A stretch of DNA of 64,000 nt from Aliiroseovarius sp. Z3 (GTDB lineage: Bacteria; Pseudomonadota; Alphaproteobacteria; Rhodobacterales; Rhodobacteraceae). Below, piece after piece: positions 36,856-45,510 of this stretch. Made by a program: the position numbers and the translations under genes. The notes beneath the pieces are model-generated. The model was not told the origin of the DNA and did no database searches. It worked only from the letters and a program-made list of their open reading frames with translations. The stretch spans positions 1 to 64,000 of the forward strand of contig NZ_JAFMZK010000005.1 in NCBI RefSeq assembly GCF_029105185.1. Reading direction: 5' to 3'. The number at the start of each line of letters is the position of its first letter. Positions within the stretch are counted from its first letter, which is position 1.

Positions 36856-38115
36856 ATGCTTGACCCGGATGACAAAGCCTTTCTGACACAGCTGTTTGAT
36901 GCTGCCATCACCGCAGCTGATTCCGCGACGGTTTTGCAGGGGCATTTGCCCGAAAAGCCCAAGGGTAGAACCGTGGTGGTCGGTGCCGGAAAAGGTGCGG
37001 CGCAGTTGGCCGCGGCGTTCGAGGCACTTTGGGGTGAACCGGTCGAAGGGGTCGTGGTCACGCGGTACGGATATTCGGCCCCGTGCAAGCACATTCGCGT
37101 CCTTGAAGCTGCACACCCCGTACCTGATGCGGCGGGGCTGGCGGCCTCAGACGCGCTGATTGATGCCGTCAGCGGGTTGGGTCCGGATGATCTGGTCGTC
37201 GCACTGATCACAGGGGGTGGATCCGCGCTGCTGCCCGCACCGCCCGATGGGATGACGCTTGCAGACGAGCAGCACATGAACAAGGCGTTGTTGGCGTCCG
37301 GGGCTCCGATCTCGGTGATGAATGCGATCCGCAAACATGTGTCGCGAATAAAAGGTGGGCGTCTGGCAATGGCCGCCTTTCCTGCCAAAGTGGTAACGTT
37401 GATTGTATCCGATGTGCCCGGAGATGCCCCGTCTCAAGTGGCTTCCGGGCCAACCGTTCCTGATGCGGCAGATCAGGCGCAGGCGCTTGCCGCGATTGAG
37501 GCGTGGAATATCGATCTGGACCCTCGTGTCATCGAGCACATTAGGGCAAACCCTGCGCCATCCCCGTCAGACCCGGCGTTTGCACGTAACTCGGTGACGG
37601 TTGTTGCATCGGCCCGGCTGAGTCTGGAGGCTGCTGCTGCCCGGTCAAACGCACTCGGTATCCCTGCTTTTATCCTGTCTGATGCCATCGAAGGCGAAGC
37701 GCGCGAGGTGGCGAAGATGCACGGTGCGATGACGCGCGAAATTCTGGCCCGCAATCGCCCTTTCAGCGCCCCATGCGTTTTGCTGTCCGGCGGCGAAACG
37801 ACGGTCACGTTAAAAGGGGCTGGTCGGGGCGGGCGAAATACGGAGTTCCTTTTGTCGTTGGCAATCACGTGCGACGGCATGTCCGGGTTTGCCGCGATGG
37901 CCGCGGACACGGACGGGATTGATGGGTCAGAGGATAATGCCGGGGCGTTCGCCGATGGTCAGACCGCCGCGCGGCTGCGCGAGATGGGCCAAGATCCATC
38001 GGCCTTGCTGGCATCAAATGACGCCTGGAGCGCATTTGACATGTTGGGAGATTTGTTCGTGCCGGGGCCGACTGGCACAAACATCAATGATTTTCGGGCA
38101 ATTCTTATCAAGTAG
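36856..38115 (+). CDS. Glycerate 2-kinase / MOFRL-family protein (TtuD/GckA)
   Basis: A 419-residue protein with an N-terminal DUF4147 domain (VVVGAGKGAAQLAAAFE, ALITGGGSALLPAPPDGMTL, MNAIRKHVSRIKGGRLA, IVSDVPGDAPSQVASGPTV) and a C-terminal MOFRL domain (LLSGGETTVTLKGAGRGGRNTEF, DTDGIDG). Proteins of this type are ATP-dependent glycerate 2-kinases, often misnamed hydroxypyruvate reductases, acting in the serine cycle or glyoxylate metabolism. ATG 36856 is the likely start; a TTG at 36820 opens the frame further. It begins 92 bases after the tRNA. Confidence 0.9.
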   Translation: MLDPDDKAFLTQLFDAAITAADSATVLQGHLPEKPKGRTVVVGAGKGAAQLAAAFEALWGEPVEGVVVTRYGYSAPCKHIRVLEAAHPVPDAAGLAASDALIDAVSGLGPDDLVVALITGGGSALLPAPPDGMTLADEQHMNKALLASGAPISVMNAIRKHVSRIKGGRLAMAAFPAKVVTLIVSDVPGDAPSQVASGPTVPDAADQAQALAAIEAWNIDLDPRVIEHIRANPAPSPSDPAFARNSVTVVASARLSLEAAAARSNALGIPAFILSDAIEGEAREVAKMHGAMTREILARNRPFSAPCVLLSGGETTVTLKGAGRGGRNTEFLLSLAITCDGMSGFAAMAADTDGIDGSEDNAGAFADGQTAARLREMGQDPSALLASNDAWSAFDMLGDLFVPGPTGTNINDFRAILIK

Positions 38116-38150
38116 GAAAATGGGATACTCGTTGAGCACCCCATTCTATG

Positions 38151-38717
38151 TCATGCGGCCAGATTCTCGATGCTGGCATCTGCTTCAGAGAATCCATCCG
38201 GTCCGGTTGATGAGATGAATTCGACATCGGAAATGCCCATGAAACCAAGTATGAATTTCAAATAGGGCGTCAGGAAGTCATGCGGCGCACCGACAGGAGT
38301 CCCGCCAGAGGCGGTCACGACGATTACGCGTTTCCCGGTCAGAAGACCCTCGGGGGTGCCGTCATCGCGATAGCGGAATGTGACGCCAGCGCGTGCAAGG
38401 TGATCAATCCATGCCTTCAGTGTGGATGGGATCGAAAAATTATAGGTTGCAGCTGAAATCACGATCAGATCGGCTTGCTGGACCTCGGCTACGATCTGAT
38501 CGGACAGGTTCAGCGCCGCGTTGTCATCCGCGGATCGGGTTTCGGGTGGCGTGAAGGTTGCGCTGGTCCATGCGGCATTCAAATGCGGTATGCCTTGTGC
38601 CAGGTCGCGGTTGACGACGGTGGCGCCCGTGTATTTGGCGATGACTTTGTCAGCCAGCATACGTGAGATTGAACCATCCGACCGTGCGGAACTGTCGATG
38701 CGAAGGATATGTGTCAT
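38151..38717 (-). CDS. azoR: FMN-dependent NADH-azoreductase
   Basis: AzoR-family flavodoxin-fold quinone/azo reductase, 188 residues. It has the N-terminal RIDSSARSDGSISR phosphate-binding loop for FMN, ADLIVISAATYNFSIPSTLKAWIDHLARAG in the middle and VIVVTASGGTP. It is probably a quinone-detoxifying enzyme in vivo. Start 38717 (MTHILRIDSS) is the family N terminus; the frame extends 54 bases further without homology. It is divergent from a LysR regulator with a symmetrical operator between them. Confidence 0.92.
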   Translation of the reverse strand: MTHILRIDSSARSDGSISRMLADKVIAKYTGATVVNRDLAQGIPHLNAAWTSATFTPPETRSADDNAALNLSDQIVAEVQQADLIVISAATYNFSIPSTLKAWIDHLARAGVTFRYRDDGTPEGLLTGKRVIVVTASGGTPVGAPHDFLTPYLKFILGFMGISDVEFISSTGPDGFSEADASIENLAA

Positions 38718-38775
38718 GTCGTGCTCCAGTTTTGCTCTGGATGAGATATGTCGCCTTGCAAAAACAAACACAATA

Positions 38776-38808
38776 TGCGCAAATTAACAGCATCTGTTAC
38801 AATACGCA
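38776..38808. promoter_or_regulatory. Extended symmetric operator between azoR and the LysR gene
   Basis: The core TAACAG-CAT-CTGTTA (38785-38799) is a perfect inverted repeat. It is flanked at equal distance on both sides by TGCG (38776-38779) and CGCA (38805-38808), all centred on 38792. This fits a LysR-type regulator site acting on the divergent pair. Confidence 0.7.
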
Positions 38809-38830
38809 CAGAGATGTTGGCCAAGCAGCA

Positions 38831-39721
38831 ATGAACCACTGGGATGAAATCCGAACAGCCTATCATGTCGCGCGGGCCGGCACGGTCAGTGGTGCAGCAG
38901 AGGCGTTGGGCATCCACCATGCCACCGTCATCCGTCATGTCGATGCACTTGAGGCGCGATTGGGCGTAAAGCTCTTCCAGCGCCATGCCCGCGGCTATAC
39001 CCCAACAGAAGCAGGGGCCGATCTGGCCCGAATTGCGGACACGACCGAAGAACAGTTTGCCCAGTTGGGCGCACGGTTAAAGGGGCAGGGCGAAGAGGTC
39101 ACGGGTGAAGTCGTGGTGACTGCGCTTGCATCATTCTCGCGGCGTTTGGCCCCGGTTCTTGCAGCGTTCCAACACGAACATCCGAACACACGCATTCGTC
39201 TGCGGACGGGGCTCAGGCTGTTTCGTTTGGAATATGGCGAAGCGCATGTCGCGATCCGTGCAGGCAGTGCGCCGACAGAGCCGGACAATGTGGTTCAACC
39301 GTTCATGACGATGGATCTCTCGCTCTGCGTCGCGCCGTCTTATGTCGAACGCTACGGGATGCCGACCAAGAACACCTTGGATCAACACAGGTTTATCGGT
39401 GGGGATGACACCAATTCGCGCGCGCCTTTCGTGCGATGGATGAACGAAAATGTGCCGGCCGAAAACATCACGTTCCGTATTTCAGACGATGCTTCGATGC
39501 AGGAGGCACTTTTGGCCGGTGCAGGGGTCGGTTTCTCAACAAAGGGGCTGCATCCAGAGCTGATCGAAGTTATGCCCATGCAGCCAGAATGGTGGTCGCA
39601 GTTTTGGTTGGTCACCCATGTCGACCTTCACCGCACGGCCAAGGTGCAGGCTGTATTGGCACATTTAAAACGGGCAGCGAAAGAATGGGCGGCAGATGAG
39701 CCGGGGATAAAATTGCCCTAA
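38831..39721 (+). CDS. LysR-family transcriptional regulator
   Basis: A 296-residue regulator with an N-terminal winged helix (residues ~4-62: GTVSGAAEALGIHHATVIRHVDALEARLGVKLFQRHARGYTPTEAG) and a periplasmic-binding-protein-like effector domain. It starts at ATG 38831; the frame extends upstream through the operator region without homology. Divergent transcription from azoR suggests it regulates that gene. Its end overlaps the convergent ArsR gene by four bases. Confidence 0.92.
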   Translation: MNHWDEIRTAYHVARAGTVSGAAEALGIHHATVIRHVDALEARLGVKLFQRHARGYTPTEAGADLARIADTTEEQFAQLGARLKGQGEEVTGEVVVTALASFSRRLAPVLAAFQHEHPNTRIRLRTGLRLFRLEYGEAHVAIRAGSAPTEPDNVVQPFMTMDLSLCVAPSYVERYGMPTKNTLDQHRFIGGDDTNSRAPFVRWMNENVPAENITFRISDDASMQEALLAGAGVGFSTKGLHPELIEVMPMQPEWWSQFWLVTHVDLHRTAKVQAVLAHLKRAAKEWAADEPGIKLP

Positions 39722-40050
39722 GCGTCGTCGTCGCCCAACTCCACCTTCAAGAACCGTTCAAATGCATCAAGGTTCACCGGTTCGAACTGCCCGAACCCCT
39801 GCATCCAGACCGATGCTTCGCGAAGCGCATCGGGTTCCAGCTTGCACCACTTGACCCGCCCGCGCTTTTCCTGGCTGATCAGCCCTGCGCGGGTCAGGAT
39901 TGTCAGGTGCTTTGAGATCGCCGCGAGCGACATTTCGAACGGCTCGGCAACATCGGTGACCGCCATGTCATCCTCAAGAAGCATGGTCAGAATGGCGCGC
40001 CGGGTCGGATCGGACAGTGCGGCAAAGGCAAGGTCAAGACGAGTGCTCAT
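39718..40050 (-). CDS. ArsR-family winged-helix regulator (orphan)
   Basis: A 110-residue winged-helix protein (LSDPTRRAILTMLLEDDMAVTDVAEPFEMSLAAISKHLTIL) of the non-metal ArsR type that usually precedes an SRPBCC/AHSA1 gene. No such gene follows here: it converges with LysR and overlaps it by four bases. A perfect inverted repeat 32-47 bases upstream of its start is probably its own operator. Confidence 0.9.
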   Translation of the reverse strand: MSTRLDLAFAALSDPTRRAILTMLLEDDMAVTDVAEPFEMSLAAISKHLTILTRAGLISQEKRGRVKWCKLEPDALREASVWMQGFGQFEPVNLDAFERFLKVELGDDDA

Positions 40051-40081
40051 GGTTGTGGGTTACGTCTGGGCGTCGCCATCG

Positions 40082-40097
40082 TCAACCATCTGGTTGA
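40082..40097. promoter_or_regulatory. Palindromic operator upstream of the orphan ArsR gene
   Basis: TCAACCA-TC-TGGTTGA is a perfect 7-2-7 inverted repeat placed 32-47 bases before the ArsR start (40050, minus strand). It is of the kind expected for autoregulation by this ArsR subtype. Confidence 0.7.
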
Positions 40098-40278
40098 ATG
40101 TCGGGTTTTGCGCCCAAATCCTGCTGGACAGGCTTTCGCGCTGCCATGTCGTTTTCCAGATGCCTATAAAGCAAAATAAATTCAATGCCTTATGGATTGT
40201 CATGTTGGCGCTAAACACCGTTGACTCACGGCCCGGCAGCCCTTAGCACATGCACCAACCGTTACCGGAGGCATTTTC

Positions 40279-40629
40279 TTGTCCAACGAACCCGATCGCG
40301 AGCGTTTGAAACAGCTCGAGGCGCGCCTGAAAGCGGCGAAGGGAGAGGATAAGCAGAAGAAGACCGGGGACGAGGCCTACAATCAGGCGTCCTTTGCCTG
40401 GCAGATGGTCATAGAGCTTACGGTCGGTTTGTTGATCGGCTTTGGCATCGGATACGGGTTGGATGCGCTGTTTGGCACGAAACCCATCTTCATGGTGCTG
40501 TTCATATTGTTGGGTTTCGCGGCGGGCATGAAAGTCATGCTGTCCACGGCAGCCCAGATGCAGAAGAAAGCGGAAGATGCGCAAAACGCGCAGACCGACG
40601 CGGAAGAAGAGGGTAACGGACGTGGCTGA
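40279..40629 (+). CDS. atpI: ATP synthase protein I (AtpI), TTG start
   Basis: AtpI is the small assembly factor of FoF1, helping c-ring formation; 116 residues. It has a charged N terminus, two membrane segments (~residues 42-62 and 70-92) with [18 protein letters not shown], and an acidic C-terminal tail. The start is TTG 40279: GGAGG at 40267-40271 has ideal spacing and no ATG or GTG fits. A weak promoter (TTGACT 40221, TTAGCA 40243) precedes it. Its stop overlaps the atpB start region, coupling the two. Confidence 0.9.
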   Translation: MSNEPDRERLKQLEARLKAAKGEDKQKKTGDEAYNQASFAWQMVIELTVGLLIGFGIGYGLDALFGTKPIFMVLFILLGFAAGMKVMLSTAAQMQKKAEDAQNAQTDAEEEGNGRG

Positions 40630-41461
40630 TCAAAGCGCAAAACAGGGTGGCGGCCCGATCATCAAGATCGCATTCTTTGTTGTTCTGGCTCTGGTGCTTC
40701 TGTCAGGTGCGATTTTCGCGCCCGAACATCCGGGTCTGGCCATTCACCCGATGGATCAGTTCGAAATCAAGCCGCTGTTCGGTGGTGACCATCTTGGCAC
40801 GTTCACACCCACCAACCAGACCCTTTGGATGGTTCTGGCGATCGTCGGGATCGTGCTTTTGCTGGTCGTCGGTTCGCGTGGTCGTGCGATTGTGCCGACA
40901 CGCGGACAATCGATTGCTGAACTGGCCTATGGCTTCGTTTACAAGATGGTTGAAGACGTCGCCGGTAAGGATGCCGTCAAATACTTCCCCGGCATCATGA
41001 CCCTGTTCATGTTCATCGTATTCGCCAACTTCCTTGGCCTGATCCCAACCAGCTTCACCGCCACCAGCCACATTGCCGTCACCGCTGTGCTGGCCCTGAT
41101 CGTGTTCGTCTTCGTGACCGTATTGGGCTTTGTTAAGAATGGTGTTGGTTTTCTGGGGCTGTTCTGGGTTTCGGCCGCGCCTTTGCCGCTGCGCCCGGTT
41201 CTGGCCATCATCGAGATCATTTCCTACTTCGTGCGCCCCGTCAGCCACTCCATTCGTTTGGCAGGCAATATGATGGCTGGCCACGCCGTGATCAAAGTTT
41301 TCGCTGGCTTCGCCGCAGCTCTGGGGCTGTTTGGCTTCCTGCCAATCCTCGCAATCGCAGCGTTCTATGCGCTCGAAGTGCTCGTGGCCTTCATCCAGGC
41401 TTACGTGTTCTCGATCCTGACCTGCGTGTATCTGAAAGACGCTCTGCATCCGTCGCACTAA
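40622..41461 (+). CDS. atpB: ATP synthase Fo subunit a, GTG start
   Basis: Subunit a forms the proton half-channels next to the c-ring; 279 residues, six predicted membrane segments. [35 protein letters not shown] contains the essential Arg (SIRLAGN), and [18 protein letters not shown] ends the protein. GTG 40622 follows GAGGG and overlaps the end of atpI by eight bases. It belongs to the atpI-B-E-b'-F operon; the F1 genes (atpHAGDC) are not in this window. Confidence 0.96.
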   Translation: MADQSAKQGGGPIIKIAFFVVLALVLLSGAIFAPEHPGLAIHPMDQFEIKPLFGGDHLGTFTPTNQTLWMVLAIVGIVLLLVVGSRGRAIVPTRGQSIAELAYGFVYKMVEDVAGKDAVKYFPGIMTLFMFIVFANFLGLIPTSFTATSHIAVTAVLALIVFVFVTVLGFVKNGVGFLGLFWVSAAPLPLRPVLAIIEIISYFVRPVSHSIRLAGNMMAGHAVIKVFAGFAAALGLFGFLPILAIAAFYALEVLVAFIQAYVFSILTCVYLKDALHPSH

Positions 41462-41522
41462 GCCACGGTTGCAGCCCGCTAACACAACTTATCTAAAGAA
41501 TTCCATCGTAAGGAGAAACATC

Positions 41523-41762
41523 ATGGAACTCGTAGCAGCAGCAGCTCTTGGTAAATTCATCGGCGCCGGCCTGGCCGCTATCGGTTCGGGTGCCGCCGCC
41601 ATCGGTGTTGGTCACGTGGCCGGCAACTTCCTGGCAGGCGCTCTGCGCAACCCGTCGGCAGCCGCCGCACAAACCGCGACCCTGTTCATCGGTATCGCAT
41701 TTGCAGAAGCCCTGGGCATCTTCTCGTTCCTGGTCGCTCTGCTGCTGATGTTTGCTGTCTAA
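41523..41762 (+). CDS. atpE: ATP synthase Fo subunit c
   Basis: The proteolipid of the rotor ring, 79 residues: two hydrophobic helices joined by the polar loop ALRNPSAA (the RNP loop). The proton-carrying Glu lies in [26 protein letters not shown] precedes ATG 41523. A stable hairpin follows in the gap to the next gene and may protect this message, which is needed in many copies per complex. Confidence 0.97.
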   Translation: MELVAAAALGKFIGAGLAAIGSGAAAIGVGHVAGNFLAGALRNPSAAAAQTATLFIGIAFAEALGIFSFLVALLLMFAV

Positions 41763-41783
41763 GACCTGAACCATCCTTACGCG

Positions 41784-41810
41784 GGGGCGAAGCATTTGGT
41801 GTTTCGCCCC
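41784..41810 (+). other. Intercistronic stem-loop after atpE
   Basis: GGGGCGAA (41784-41791) pairs with TTCGCCCC (41803-41810) around an 11-base loop, without a following T-run. It is more likely an mRNA-stabilising or processing element than a terminator. Confidence 0.65.
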
Positions 41811-41835
41811 AAGTAATCCGGTTTGGAGATAAGAC

Positions 41836-42396
41836 ATGGCAAGTAATACGCAACAGACGACCGATGCGGCGCACGGGGCAGATGCTGCACATGGTGGCGC
41901 AGAAGCCGCCGGCATGCCGCAGCTGGACTTCTCGACCTTCGGGAACCAGATTTTCTGGCTCGTTGTCACGCTGGTCGTAATCTATCTGGTCCTGACAAAA
42001 GTCGCATTGCCCCGGATCGAGGCTGTGCTGGCGGAACGTCGGGGCACGATCACCAGTGATCTGGCAGCTGCCGAAGAGCTGAAGCAGAAAGCCGTTGAAG
42101 CCGAAGAGGCTTACAACAAGGCTTTGGCAGACGCCCGTGCAGAGGCAAACAAGATCGTTGCAGATGCCCGCGCCGAAATTCAGGGTGAAGTTGACGCGGC
42201 TGCCGCCAAGGCAGATGCAGAGATTGCGGCCAAGGCCGCCGAAAGCGAAGCCGCGATCGCGGAAATTCGTGCAGGGGCCGTGGACAGTGTGAAAGCAGTG
42301 GCCAAGGATACTGCGAAGGAAATCCTCGCATCCCTGGGGTACAAGGCGGATGCCAAATCCATCACCGCTGCGGTGACATCACGGATGAAAGGGTAA
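41836..42396 (+). CDS. atpX: ATP synthase Fo subunit b'
   Basis: The b' half of the heterodimeric peripheral stalk found in photosynthetic and many alphaproteobacterial ATP synthases; 186 residues. It has a His/Ala-rich N terminus, one membrane helix ([26 protein letters not shown], ~residues 40-60) and a long Ala/Glu/Lys-rich coiled coil to the end. GGAGA precedes ATG 41836. The presence of both this gene and atpF confirms the b/b' type of stator. Confidence 0.94.
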   Translation: MASNTQQTTDAAHGADAAHGGAEAAGMPQLDFSTFGNQIFWLVVTLVVIYLVLTKVALPRIEAVLAERRGTITSDLAAAEELKQKAVEAEEAYNKALADARAEANKIVADARAEIQGEVDAAAAKADAEIAAKAAESEAAIAEIRAGAVDSVKAVAKDTAKEILASLGYKADAKSITAAVTSRMKG

Positions 42397-42400
42397 AGAC

Positions 42401-42964
42401 ATGAAAACATTTACCCTGGCCCCGCTGTTTGCCATTGCCGCCGCACCCGCATTCGCTGCAGGTGATGCCGGTTGGGCGGATCTGGCCAACACCAACACCG
42501 TGGTGACGCTGGCTTTCCTGCTGTTCATCACCTTTCTTGGATACATGGGCATTCACAACATGCTTGGCTCTCAGCTGGACAACCGTGCCGATGGCATCAA
42601 GTCCGAGCTGGAAGAGGCGCGTGCCTTGCGGGAAGAGGCGCAGACCATTCTGGCGTCCTATGAGCGCAAGCAGAAAGAAGTCGCCCAGCAGGCCGATCGC
42701 ATTGTCGCCCATGCGAAGGAAGAAGCAGCCAATGCAGCGGCAGCTGCGAAAGAGGATCTGAAGGCCTCGATCGCACGTCGTCTTGCGGCCGCAGAAGACC
42801 AGATCGTTTCGGCACAATCCGCCGCTGTGAAAGAGGTGCGTGATACCGCCGCTCAAGTCGCTGTGGCTGCGGCGCGCGATGTGATCGCCAAGCAGATGAC
42901 GGCAACTGAGGGCAACAGCTTGATTGATGATGCCATCAAGACGGTCGAAGCCAAGCTGCACTAA
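42401..42964 (+). CDS. atpF: ATP synthase Fo subunit b
   Basis: The second peripheral-stalk subunit, 187 residues: an N-terminal hydrophobic stretch that looks like a signal peptide (LFAIAAAPAFAAG), a membrane helix (~residues 30-48, VVTLAFLLFITFLGYMG) and a long coiled coil rich in Glu/Lys/Ala. It starts four bases after b', overlapping its regulatory space, and ends the Fo operon at a clear terminator. Confidence 0.95.
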   Translation: MKTFTLAPLFAIAAAPAFAAGDAGWADLANTNTVVTLAFLLFITFLGYMGIHNMLGSQLDNRADGIKSELEEARALREEAQTILASYERKQKEVAQQADRIVAHAKEEAANAAAAAKEDLKASIARRLAAAEDQIVSAQSAAVKEVRDTAAQVAVAAARDVIAKQMTATEGNSLIDDAIKTVEAKLH

Positions 42965-42988
42965 GCTCTAGGCAAAATGACATTCAGG

Positions 42989-43016
42989 AAACCCGGCCTT
43001 TCAGGTCGGGTTTTTT
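42989..43016 (+). terminator. Intrinsic terminator of the Fo operon
   Basis: CCCGGCC pairs with GGTCGGG around TTTCA, followed by T6 (43011-43016). It lies 25 bases after the atpF stop. Confidence 0.92.
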
Positions 43017-43032
43017 GTTGGGTCAGGCGGCC

Positions 43033-43791
43033 TTATGTGCGCTCTTTTTCATAGGTCAGACGCTGGCGTGCGACCTCTTCATTCCGGTCGGCACGGCGCA
43101 AATCGGTATAGGCCTGGGTTACAAAATCCATGTGAGCCTCGACAGCGGCCCGCGCTTTGACAGGGTCGCGCTTCTGTAGCGCGTCATTGATGGCCCGGTG
43201 CTGCTCAAGCAAATCAAGGCGCGTATTGGTGATCTGGATGACCACCTGACGACTGTAGAACACCCCTTGCTTCAACAGGTCATACATGGCGCGCATCATG
43301 TGAACCATCAGCACATTGTGGCTGGCTTCGATGATCGCCATGTGGAAATCGCTGTCCAGGTCAGCACCCTGACCCTCGGGCGCGCCTTCCATCTTGTGGA
43401 ACAGTTCCGCAATCACCTTTAAATCGGTGTCGGATGCAAACTTCGCGGCGCGTTCTGCGGCCAAACCTTCCATATCCCGACGAAACGCTATGTAGTCATA
43501 AACCGCTTCGTCGTGGCGCGAGAACAGTTGCGTCAGCGCAGGGGGGAACGAGCTGTCCAGGCTATCGTTGACATAGATACCAGCGCCCGCGCGACGCGCC
43601 AGAAGACCCTTGTCTTCAAGATCAGCAATCGCATCACGTAAGGAAGGGCGCGATACACCCATCCGTTCAGAGAGATCCCGTTCCGAGGGCAGGCGTTCGC
43701 CGGGGCGCAAAATGCCACGCAGGATCAACAGTTCGATCTGTTCGACGACGGATTGTGACAGCTTGCCGGCTGCTATTTTTTGAAATGGCAT
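43033..43791 (-). CDS. FadR/PdhR-type GntR-family regulator (FCD domain)
   Basis: A 252-residue regulator with a GntR winged helix (QIELLILRGILRPGERLPSERDLSERMGVSRPSLRDAIADLE) and an FCD effector domain (DFHMAIIEASHNVLMVHMMRAMYDLL with the ligand-metal residues). Start 43791 (MPFQKIAAG) is preferred: the longer frame to 43833 would run through the palindrome at 43812-43830. The family includes PdhR, LldR and FadR, which sense pyruvate, lactate or acyl-CoA; the ligand is not readable here. No obvious target gene is adjacent. Confidence 0.9.
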   Translation of the reverse strand: MPFQKIAAGKLSQSVVEQIELLILRGILRPGERLPSERDLSERMGVSRPSLRDAIADLEDKGLLARRAGAGIYVNDSLDSSFPPALTQLFSRHDEAVYDYIAFRRDMEGLAAERAAKFASDTDLKVIAELFHKMEGAPEGQGADLDSDFHMAIIEASHNVLMVHMMRAMYDLLKQGVFYSRQVVIQITNTRLDLLEQHRAINDALQKRDPVKARAAVEAHMDFVTQAYTDLRRADRNEEVARQRLTYEKERT

Positions 43792-43811
43792 TTTATGTCC
43801 TGCGCGCAAAT

Positions 43812-43830
43812 TGGTCATATAATATGACCA
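43812..43830. promoter_or_regulatory. FadR-type operator upstream of the GntR gene
   Basis: TGGTCATA-TAA-TATGACCA is a perfect 8-3-8 inverted repeat, 21 bases before the regulator start (43791). It contains the TGGT...ACCA arrangement typical of FadR/PdhR-type GntR operators and indicates autoregulation. Confidence 0.8.
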
Positions 43831-43852
43831 CAATCACGGCTGTGCCTCAATG

Positions 43853-43881
43853 AAAAAAGCCGGACATGTGCCCGGCTTTTC
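43853..43881. terminator. Intrinsic terminator of the OmpA-like gene
   Basis: AAAAGCCGG pairs with CCGGCTTTT. On the minus strand the stem is followed by a T-run (the A6 at 43853-43858), 20 bases beyond the stop of the OmpA-like gene. It may also act on plus-strand transcripts. Confidence 0.88.
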
Positions 43882-43900
43882 TTGGGTATGTATGAGTTGG

Positions 43901-44566
43901 TCAGTTGCGGATCGGACGAATGATGATCTCGACCCGGCGGTTTTGCTGACGGCCATAGGCATCAAGGTTCGAAGCTATCGGTCGATCTTCGCCGTATCCA
44001 ATGGTCACAACGCGGGACGTCGGAACGCCGTTCGACGTCAGAACAGCCGCCACCGAAGCAGCCCGACGACGTGACAGCGACAGGTTGTAATCTGCATCAC
44101 CTACATTGTCAGTATGGCCGACAACTTCGATGACCGAGTTGGGATATTGACGCAGGTTCTCTGCGACAGCGCGCAGATCGGATTGCAGGGCATAGCCGAC
44201 ATCTGCGCTGTCCGTGGCAAACAGGATGTCCTGCGGCAACGTCACGATCAGTTCGTTTCCGGTGTTCACGATCTTGACCTGATCGTTGTCGATCGATTGG
44301 CGCAGGTCGCCAGCTTGCTTGTCCAACTGCTGACCAATAAGGCCACCGACAACACCGCCAATCACCGCGCCAGCCGCGGCCTTGCCAAGTTTACCGTCGC
44401 CTTTGCGGGTTGCTCCCAAAAGGCCGCCCGCGATGGCGCCGATTGCTGCGCCGTTTTGGGTGCGCGGCCCCATGTTGCTCGTCGGGCTTTGCGTCGGCGA
44501 TGTACAGGCCGTGGTGGCCAATGCGCCAACAATCGCGAGCGTTAAGATAGAGCGTTTAGCGTGCAT
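43901..44566 (-). CDS. OmpA-family outer membrane protein with glycine zipper (YiaD-like)
   Basis: A 221-residue exported protein. The signal sequence ends LATTAC, a probable though imperfect lipobox. Then comes a Gly-zipper segment (GAAIGAIAGGLLGA...GAVIGGVVGGLIGQQ, ~residues 38-75), which may span or attach to a membrane, and a C-terminal OmpA domain (~100-221: LFATDSADV, VVGHTDNVGDADYNLSLSRRRA, GYGEDRPIASN, NRRVEI) that binds peptidoglycan. It is of the YiaD/Pal-like group and probably links outer membrane to wall. Its terminator lies immediately downstream. Confidence 0.9.
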   Translation of the reverse strand: MHAKRSILTLAIVGALATTACTSPTQSPTSNMGPRTQNGAAIGAIAGGLLGATRKGDGKLGKAAAGAVIGGVVGGLIGQQLDKQAGDLRQSIDNDQVKIVNTGNELIVTLPQDILFATDSADVGYALQSDLRAVAENLRQYPNSVIEVVGHTDNVGDADYNLSLSRRRAASVAAVLTSNGVPTSRVVTIGYGEDRPIASNLDAYGRQQNRRVEIIIRPIRN

Positions 44567-44661
44567 ACTGCTTTCCTCAGATTTGTTATTCGCGTTTGTC
44601 TTACATGAACGACGATTGATATCGAATAACAAGCCCGTTTGTTGACGAAATCAGGCGGAAA

Positions 44662-45510
44662 TCAAGCACCTGCGGCATTTTCGACCTGAGCGCTTTCCCA
44701 TGCGAGCAACGCACGTTTCACTGGCAAACCCCAGTGATAGCCGCCCAGCGCGCCGGATTTGCGCAACGCCCTGTGGCATGGAATCAGCCAACTGACCGGA
44801 TTGCGCCCAACGGCGGTGCCGACCGCCCGCACGGCCCGTGGCGAGCCGATGGTTTCAGCGATCTGCGAATAGGTCGTCACATGGCCGGAAGGGATGGACA
44901 GCAACGCCTCCCACACCTTGATCTGGAAGGGGGCACCTATCAGGTGAAGCGGGGTCATGCCGCGTTGGTCAAACGCTTGTTCAACCCATGGTGCCAGTTT
45001 CTTCGGATCCTCCTGGAAACAGGCATTGGGCCAGCGGGATTGCAGATCGGCCATGGCCACGTGCGGGCCAGTCTCGGCGGCAAAGCCCAATCCGCAGATG
45101 CCTTTGTCCGTTCCCATTACCAAGGCCGGGCCAAAGGGGCTGTCGAACCATCCCCAGTTGATAGTTAGTCCGTCACCGCCTGCAGCATAGGCGCCCGGGC
45201 TCATCGCTTCCCACCGCAGAAAAAGGTCGTGCAGCCGCCCTTGCCCTGATAGCCCGACCGACTGAGATGTCTGCAGCGTGGAGAACCGTTCCTTCAACAG
45301 GGCTTTCGCGTGGCCCAATGTCAGGAACTGCTGATACCGCTTCGGAGACACGCCAACCCAGCGTGAAAACACACGCTGAAAATGGGCGGGCGACATATCC
45401 ATCTTGGCGGCCAATGCCTCCAGAGACAAAGGCTCTCCGTCAGCCTGATCGATATGGTCGATTGCCCGGCGGATTACGTTGTAATGATAGCTGTCTTCCT
45501 GAAGGGTCAT
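44662..45510 (-). CDS. AraC-HTH/methylated-DNA-cysteine methyltransferase fusion (Ada-like)
   Basis: A 282-residue protein: an AraC-type helix-turn-helix (residues ~10-105, SLEALAAKMDMSPAHFQRVF) joined to an O6-alkylguanine-DNA alkyltransferase domain with the acceptor Cys 245 in NPVSWLIPCHRALRKSGALGGYHWG. It lacks the N-terminal zinc/methylphosphotriester domain of E. coli Ada, so it cannot sense phosphotriesters in the Ada way. The divergent neighbour is nth, another repair gene, 134 bases away. Confidence 0.93.
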   Translation of the reverse strand: MTLQEDSYHYNVIRRAIDHIDQADGEPLSLEALAAKMDMSPAHFQRVFSRWVGVSPKRYQQFLTLGHAKALLKERFSTLQTSQSVGLSGQGRLHDLFLRWEAMSPGAYAAGGDGLTINWGWFDSPFGPALVMGTDKGICGLGFAAETGPHVAMADLQSRWPNACFQEDPKKLAPWVEQAFDQRGMTPLHLIGAPFQIKVWEALLSIPSGHVTTYSQIAETIGSPRAVRAVGTAVGRNPVSWLIPCHRALRKSGALGGYHWGLPVKRALLAWESAQVENAAGA

